From JAHCHG01 sp041745765 (GTDB lineage Bacteria; Acidobacteriota; Blastocatellia; Pyrinomonadales; Pyrinomonadaceae), in assembly GCA_041745765.1 (NCBI GenBank), contig JBGTIH010000180.1, positions 62,001-126,000 on the forward strand: 64,000 bases of DNA, written 5' to 3'. The notes beneath the pieces were generated by a model. The model searched no databases. It was given only the letters and a program-made list of their open reading frames with translations, and was not told where the DNA came from. The translations under genes and the position numbers were made by a program. Below are positions 59,986 to 64,000 of the stretch, in pieces; position 1 is the first letter of the stretch; each line of letters begins with the position of its first letter.

Positions 59986-60561
59986 ATGAGTCGCTGGCGC
60001 GGACGTTGGGAAAAATTCTGAGAACTCGCAATAACGGGCGGTCCGCCTGTTCGCGGGACAAAACTGCACGCCTGGCAAATTCCGTCAGCGTGGAAAAGAA
60101 TGCAGGAAAAAGGTTTATCTATTTCCGGGCATATTTCTTCGCCTCAGGATCAGGCGGAACTATTTCCCGAAACTTATAAAATTTTGCTGACGATGGCGCA
60201 AGACGTACGCGAAGGTTTGCTCGAAACGGTCGGCGTCGAAAGCGAATTTTCTCTGGACGGCGATTATTGTTCGATGATCTTGAAATTGCCGCCCGAAACC
60301 GATACCAGAATGATCGCCGAAGCGATCACGCTCGAAAATGCCGATGCCTGGTGCGATGAAACGGCGCGCGTCAATCTCGGTTTAAATCCGCATTTTTCGG
60401 TCAAAGATGTTGACCAAACCGTGCTGTGCGCGATCAAAGTAATCCACGTTCTGCTCGGTCTTCACGCCGTCTGCGAAGTGAAACCGAAAAGTTTTATGCA
60501 AAAATTTCTGGCATCGGTTATGGAAATTATGCAGGCGCAGCAAAAAGTCTCGCGAAAATAG
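59986..60561 (+). CDS. Unknown protein with in-frame UGA at codon 12, upstream of nikR
   Basis: ATG at 59986 follows AAGGAG (59969-59974). Codons 1-11 read MSRWRGRWEKF, codon 12 is TGA (60019-60021), and the same frame continues without a stop to 60561: ELAITGGPPVRGTKLHAWQ..., then SISGHISSPQDQAELFPETYKILLTMAQDVREGLLETVGVE and so on. The alternative start is ATG at 60100 (153 residues). The downstream protein has Cys/His-containing segments (GDYCSM, DAWCDET, VLCAIKVIHVLLGLHAVCE), which would suit metal binding. Three readings are possible: nonsense mutation or sequencing error, UGA recoding, or a leader peptide with reinitiation. No family was recognised. It is likely co-transcribed with nikR, 95 bp downstream. 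Confidence 0.6.
60034..60050 (+). promoter_or_regulatory. Hairpin immediately after in-frame UGA
   Basis: ACGGGCG / CGCCTGT form a 7-bp stem (one G-U pair) with a GUC loop. The stem starts 13 nt after the UGA and its loop is 20 nt after it, within the range seen for bacterial SECIS elements. It may instead be chance or part of a leader hairpin. Confidence 0.35.
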
Positions 60562-60656
60562 AACCCGGACGGTTTTCACAAATCTCTTTGCTTCTTATAG
60601 AATGAAAAAGCTGCTTTTAGAAAAGAGAAATTTTAGATTATTTTTGGAGAAATCGT

Positions 60657-61082
60657 TTGAGCGAACTAATCAGATTCGGAGTCAGTATCGATCAGAATTT
60701 ATTGGAAAATTTCGACCGTCTTAATGCGGAACGCGGCTATGCGACGCGTTCGGAAGCCTTGCGCGATCTGATTCGTGAAGCGTTGATTCAGCAAAAAATC
60801 GAAACGGACTCCGCCGCGAAAGTTTTGGGAAGTTTGACGCTCGTTTACGATCACCACGCCCGCAATCTGGCGCAGGAAATGGGCGCGATTCAGCACGATT
60901 TTCACGAAAATATTTTGTCCGTAATGCACCTGCACGTCAGCCACGACGATTGTATGGAAATCATCGCCGTCAGCGGAATCGTTTCGGAAATCGTTAATCT
61001 TTCCAACCGTCTTTTAAGCTTGAAAGGCATCAAAAACGGCAAACTTTTCCTGACTCTGCCTTCTTCCGACATAATTTCCTAA
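60657..61082 (+). CDS. nikR: Nickel-responsive regulator NikR
   Basis: A 141-residue ribbon-helix-helix repressor with a C-terminal ACT-like nickel domain. The DNA-binding part is at 1-45 (LIRFGVSIDQNLLENFD...GYATRSEALRDLIREALI). Nickel ligands match the E. coli H76/H87/H89/C95 set as H80, H91, H93 and C99 with identical spacing (HLHVSHDDC). The start is TTG at 60657, placed 7 bp after GGAG (60646-60649). In other bacteria NikR represses nickel import genes when nickel is plentiful. Here the next gene is a TonB receptor whose leader has tandem 11-bp sites, so it is the likely target. Confidence 0.95.
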   Translation: MSELIRFGVSIDQNLLENFDRLNAERGYATRSEALRDLIREALIQQKIETDSAAKVLGSLTLVYDHHARNLAQEMGAIQHDFHENILSVMHLHVSHDDCMEIIAVSGIVSEIVNLSNRLLSLKGIKNGKLFLTLPSSDIIS

Positions 61083-61092
61083 AAAAAATTTG

Positions 61093-61195
61093 AATCCGTT
61101 TTCCTCAAGGATGCGAATAGAAAAATATCGTGTTACTTATTTTTTATTCGTGTTACTTGTATTATGCTTTTTTCAATTTTTAAGGAAAACGGATT
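61093..61195 (+). promoter_or_regulatory. 13-bp inverted repeat spanning the leader of the nikR-linked receptor
   Basis: AATCCGTTTTCCT (61093-61105) and AGGAAAACGGATT (61183-61195) are exact complements 77 bp apart. The second arm includes the AAGGA ribosome binding site of the receptor gene (start 61199), so in a transcript reading through from nikR the site would be base-paired. As DNA it may instead be two operator halves. Confidence 0.65.
61128..61158 (+). promoter_or_regulatory. Tandem 11-bp direct repeats upstream of the receptor gene (candidate NikR site)
   Basis: TCGTGTTACTT occurs at 61128-61138 and again at 61148-61158, a 20-bp period that puts both on the same DNA face. TATTAT at 61160-61165 is a possible -10 element right after the second copy. 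The arrangement fits regulator binding that blocks a promoter; NikR is the likely ligand because its gene is adjacent. Confidence 0.6.
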
Positions 61196-61198
61196 GTT

Positions 61199-63670
61199 AT
61201 GCAGAAAACTTTTTTCAATTATTTTAGCCGAAAAACTCTAAAATTCCATTTATTGATTTTATTTTGTCTGATTTTAAGCCAGCCAATATCGGCACAAACC
61301 GCAACGCGCAAATTTTCCGGCGTTATTGTTACGCCGCAGTTCGAACTTGTTCCGAACGTAACTATCGAGATCGAAACTTCCGGCGAAAAGGTCACGGCGA
61401 CGAGCGACAAAGAAGGCTCGTTTTCCGTAAAAGTTCCCGATGAACCGCTTTCGATCAGGTTTTCGGGCAATAATATCGAACCGTTCACGCGGATTTTTGC
61501 GCCGACCGAAAAATTCGACAATGTTCAGATAAAAGTTACATTCGTCGTCCCGCCGGTCAGCGAAAAAGTCGTCATCGAAGACAGAGCGCTTTCGCCGAAA
61601 ATCGAGCAGCGTAACGATTCGATCTTTAACAACACGCTTTTCGGGCGCGACGATCAATTGATTCAAACTCTGAACGCCGGAATCAATGCCGGACAGCACG
61701 AGGGCGGCGGAAAATCTCTGGAAATCCGGCGGTTCGGTTTTAATACCGATCACGGCGGCGTAGGCGGCGGCTTGAAAATCCTGGTTGATAATATTCAGCA
61801 AAATCAAGGAACGCAGGGACACGGGCAGGGTTATCTCGGAAATCTGAAATCGCTCTCTCCCGAACTGGTCGAGGACGTTTCGATCATCAACGGTCCGTTT
61901 TCCGCGGCTTACGGCGATTTTTCGGGTTTGGGCGTGGTGAAAATAAATCTGAAAGAATCACTCCCGAATCAACTGACTTTGCGCCTGCAAGCGGGCAGTT
62001 TCGATACTTACCGCGCATTTTTGGCTTATAGTCCGCAGATCAAACAGGTTGATTCTTTTATCGCTTACGAGTTTTCGCGCACGGACGGACCGTTTATCAA
62101 TCCGCTCAAATACCGGCGCGACAATATTACGGGAAATTTCTCGCGCAAACTGGGCGAAACGCAGACTTTCGGCGTAAAACTGAATTTCGGGCGCAATAAT
62201 TTTACGTCGTCGGGACAAATTCCGCTCGATCTTGTTTCTGCGGGCGAACTCGACCGATTCGGTTTTATCGACCCGGAAAACGGCGGAAAAGTCAGGCTCG
62301 GAAGTTTAGGCGGTTATTACCGGAAAGAATGGAAATCCGGCGCGACGCTTAAAGCCGACGCATTTATCGGGCGTTCGCTTTTCGATCTGTATTCGAATTT
62401 CACATTCTTTTTAACCGATCAAACTTACGGAGACGAAATTCAGCAGCACGATTCGCGCCTGCAGGAAGGCGCAAATGTCCAGTTTTTAATGCCGTATAAA
62501 TTTTTCGGCAATCAGACGCTTTTCACCGTCGGCGCAAATTTTCTGGCAAATCAAATAAATGTCGGACTTTACCCGACAACCGACCGCAATCCGAACCGCA
62601 AATTCCTGCCGGAAAACATTAATAACGCCGACATTCTTTTCACTTCGGCAAATGCCAAAATCAATAATTACGCGGGTTATATTCAAAACGGAATCAATTT
62701 TTTCAACGGACATTTAAGACTCGAAACGGGTTTGCGCTTTGATGTTTTCACGTTTGATGTCAGGGGTTTGGAACTCGGCGGAGCGGAAGAAATTAACAGG
62801 GATGGACAGGATTTACAAGATAATAATAGGTTTTCGTGCAGTCAGTTTTCCGGTTTGACTTCGTCGTGTTTGAGTTTGAACGGAAAAGAATCAGCGGCGA
62901 AATTTCAGCCGAAGATTGGGCTGGCGTGGTCGCCGTTCGAAACTTTTCCGGTGAGTTTTTATGCCAATTACGGGCGCGGAATTTCTTCGCAGGACGCGCG
63001 CGGAGTTGTCAGAAATCCGGACGCGCCGAAACTCTCGACAACCGATTTTTATCAAGCCGGAACTTCCTATAATTCGCGCCGCTTTTCCGCCGTTTTCAGT
63101 TCGTTTTTGATTGACCGCTCGAATGAACAGGTTTATATTCCCGATGACGGTTCGATCGAATTTGCCGAGCGTTCGCGATCTTACGGAATCGAGATCAGAA
63201 ATTCGCTGCGCTTTAACCGCTATTTGAGTTTTAACGGCGGTTTGACGCAGGTTTTGAAGGCACTTTATCCCGGACAATTTTCCGAAAACGATCCGCGCCG
63301 CCGCATTTTTATTGACAGCGCGCCGAAAACGGTCGCCAACGGAAGCTTTGTTTTAGCGGAATTTCACGGCTTTAATTCTTCGCTCGGCTGGCGGCATATT
63401 TCGAGTTACCGGCTGGACGGCGAAAACGAAAATCTCCGCGCCGCCGGACACGATGTGGTTGATTTTTCTCTGAGCAAACGCTTGAAAAAATGGGTTGATC
63501 TCAATTTTTCAATCGACAATTTGCTCGATAAAGAATATTACGAAACGCAGAATTTCTTTGAGTCGAGAGTCTGCCCGGCGTGCGAAGTCGGCGAAAGAAT
63601 CCACGCCACGCCGGGTTATCCGGTAACTTTTAATTTCGGTCTGACTTTCCGTTTATTCTCCAAAGAATAA
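61199..63670 (+). CDS. TonB-dependent outer-membrane receptor, likely nickel uptake
   Basis: An 823-residue receptor. Signal peptide about 1-32 (PISAQ), a short carboxypeptidase-like strand domain (about 35-120), a plug (about 135-250, NAGQHEGGGKSLEIRRFGFNTDHGGVGGGLKILVD and INGPFSAAYGDFSGLGVVKI) and a beta-barrel follow. The barrel ends with FNFGLTFRLFSKE, so the last aromatic is not terminal. His-rich plug loops (GQHEGGG, TDHGG, GQGHGQG) could bind metal. Codons 532-544 (INRDGQDLQDNNR) are a copy of a dispersed intergenic repeat inserted in frame in an extracellular-loop-like segment. The gene follows nikR with a regulated leader. Nickel as the ligand is inferred from context. Confidence 0.9.
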   Translation: MQKTFFNYFSRKTLKFHLLILFCLILSQPISAQTATRKFSGVIVTPQFELVPNVTIEIETSGEKVTATSDKEGSFSVKVPDEPLSIRFSGNNIEPFTRIFAPTEKFDNVQIKVTFVVPPVSEKVVIEDRALSPKIEQRNDSIFNNTLFGRDDQLIQTLNAGINAGQHEGGGKSLEIRRFGFNTDHGGVGGGLKILVDNIQQNQGTQGHGQGYLGNLKSLSPELVEDVSIINGPFSAAYGDFSGLGVVKINLKESLPNQLTLRLQAGSFDTYRAFLAYSPQIKQVDSFIAYEFSRTDGPFINPLKYRRDNITGNFSRKLGETQTFGVKLNFGRNNFTSSGQIPLDLVSAGELDRFGFIDPENGGKVRLGSLGGYYRKEWKSGATLKADAFIGRSLFDLYSNFTFFLTDQTYGDEIQQHDSRLQEGANVQFLMPYKFFGNQTLFTVGANFLANQINVGLYPTTDRNPNRKFLPENINNADILFTSANAKINNYAGYIQNGINFFNGHLRLETGLRFDVFTFDVRGLELGGAEEINRDGQDLQDNNRFSCSQFSGLTSSCLSLNGKESAAKFQPKIGLAWSPFETFPVSFYANYGRGISSQDARGVVRNPDAPKLSTTDFYQAGTSYNSRRFSAVFSSFLIDRSNEQVYIPDDGSIEFAERSRSYGIEIRNSLRFNRYLSFNGGLTQVLKALYPGQFSENDPRRRIFIDSAPKTVANGSFVLAEFHGFNSSLGWRHISSYRLDGENENLRAAGHDVVDFSLSKRLKKWVDLNFSIDNLLDKEYYETQNFFESRVCPACEVGERIHATPGYPVTFNFGLTFRLFSKE
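62791..62830. repeat. Intergenic-type repeat inside the TonB receptor coding region
   Basis: The words AACAGGGATGG, ACAGGATTTACAAGATAATAA match the arm of the inverted repeats at 19471-19562 (ACAGGGATATCAGGATGG) and 14654-14739. The frame is kept, adding about 13 polar residues. Confidence 0.75.
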
Positions 63671-63695
63671 AAATTTTGCAGTTGAATATGTTCGG

Positions 63696-63722
63696 GAAAA
63701 GGCAGATTTCGTCTGCCTTTTT
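63696..63722 (+). terminator. Intrinsic terminator of the TonB receptor gene
   Basis: The stem AAAAGGCAGA / TCTGCCTTTT with a 5-nt loop is followed by TTTATTTT, matching that at 59403-59430. Confidence 0.85.
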
Positions 63723-63749
63723 ATTTTCTTCAATTCAGAGATTTTAGGC

Positions 63750-63755
63750 TATAAT
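63750..63755 (+). promoter_or_regulatory. -10 element TATAAT of the antitoxin gene
   Basis: A consensus TATAAT lies 36 bp upstream of the ATG at 63786; no good -35 is seen at the normal distance. It is not preserved in the decayed copy at 59430-59480. Confidence 0.55.
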
Positions 63756-63785
63756 ACAAAAACTAACTTATTGGAGAAAAGAAGT

Positions 63786-63995
63786 ATGAATATTACGACA
63801 TATAAAGGAACTGTCGAAAAAGGGAAAATCAAATTACAAATTGATGTAAAACTGCCTGAAAACACAGAGGTTTACGTCATTGTGCCGAATGAAAAACCGA
63901 AATTTGATTTGGAAGAAATGACATCAAGAATGCCGAAAAATTACAAAGCTCAGGAAGAAGATTTCGGCAAACCTGTCGGAAAGGAAATTTGGTAA
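63786..63995 (+). CDS. Type II antitoxin-like protein, toxin start at window edge
   Basis: A 69-residue protein, MNITTYKGTVEKGKIKLQIDVKLPENTEVYVIVPNEKP...EDFGKPVGKEIW. The N-terminal strands resemble an AbrB/MazE-like DNA-binding fold and the C-terminal GKPVGKEIW tail is frequent in small antitoxins placed before MazF/PemK or PIN toxins. GGAG (63773-63776) precedes the start. Its TAA overlaps an ATG (63995-63997, ATGGCA) that probably begins the toxin gene beyond the window. A decayed paralogue lies at 59482. Confidence 0.75.
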   Translation: MNITTYKGTVEKGKIKLQIDVKLPENTEVYVIVPNEKPKFDLEEMTSRMPKNYKAQEEDFGKPVGKEIW

Positions 63996-64000
63996 TGGCA
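63995..64000 (+). CDS. Start of a downstream gene (probable toxin), truncated by the window
   Basis: ATGGCA overlaps the antitoxin stop by one base (TAATG). Only two codons are visible; identity as toxin is inferred from the gene arrangement alone. Confidence 0.35.

Overview
The window looks like a chromosomal segment of an Acidobacteriota bacterium, most likely class Blastocatellia (Pyrinomonadales-like). This is inferred from family content, not from a marker-gene search. The indicators are an Oar-like TonB receptor with a carboxypeptidase-regulatory domain, a Ser/Thr kinase fused to TPRs, a SpoIVB-type S55 peptidase in a Gram-negative setting, a bactofilin, a class II photolyase, many secreted proteins whose signal peptides end in AQ or GQ, and a mid-40s GC content by eye. 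No rRNA, tRNA, CRISPR array, prophage or IS transposase was recognised.

Layout. 1-2.3 kb (+): acyl-CoA ligase, moaD, moaE. 2.4-6.7 kb (-): PAS protein, HD-type (p)ppGpp hydrolase-like enzyme, small membrane protein, S55 peptidase. 6.9-10.1 kb: alpha/beta hydrolase lacking its nucleophile serine, LON-domain protein, SbcD-like nuclease. 10.3-15.3 kb: SDR, aminopeptidase P, TPR protein, DoxX-like protein, VOC-like protein. 15.4-20.2 kb: Cys-rich membrane protein, class II photolyase, phosphodiester glycosidase, YjbQ, membrane protein. 20.4-22.7 kb (-): K+-dependent membrane pyrophosphatase preceded by a 31-codon membrane microprotein frame. 23-30 kb: TPR kinase, carA, lepB, class V aminotransferase, membrane protein. 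30.2-35.9 kb: two ECF sigma factors, the second followed by a zinc-finger anti-sigma protein carrying a PDZ domain, plus BON-domain protein, trmL and secreted proteins. 36.1-43.0 kb (-): a long co-directional run with a broken vapBC module, a TIMP/carboxypeptidase-regulatory protein, dusB, LolA-like secreted proteins and a LOG protein. 43.4-49.4 kb: saccharopine dehydrogenase-like protein, phosphoesterase, acetyltransferase, SpoIIAA-like protein, Ate-like protein, bactofilin, ttcA. 49.5-56.1 kb (-): exported soluble pyrophosphatase, Oar-like receptor, serine hydrolase fused to a LolA-like domain. 56.3-59.0 kb: Uma2 nuclease and a sensor histidine kinase. 59.4-64 kb: a nickel locus (unknown gene with an in-frame UGA, nikR, TonB receptor) lying between a decayed and an intact copy of one antitoxin cassette.

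The most unusual large-scale feature is the density of intergenic inverted repeats built from short periodic words: 7-mers such as TGGTGAA, 9-mers, 'ACAGATTTTCACAG', 'ACAGGGAT..CAGGAT', 'CGCAAAG', and 'CCGTAGGAACGG'. Some have been captured inside genes. One copy encodes most of a signal peptide (phosphodiester glycosidase), one sits in frame inside the nikR-linked TonB receptor, and others abut or extend start codons (moaD, moaE, carA, SDR). The strongest candidates for something undescribed are the microprotein upstream of hppA, the UGA-containing gene upstream of nikR, and the 13-bp inverted repeat plus 11-bp tandem sites in front of the nickel-linked receptor.
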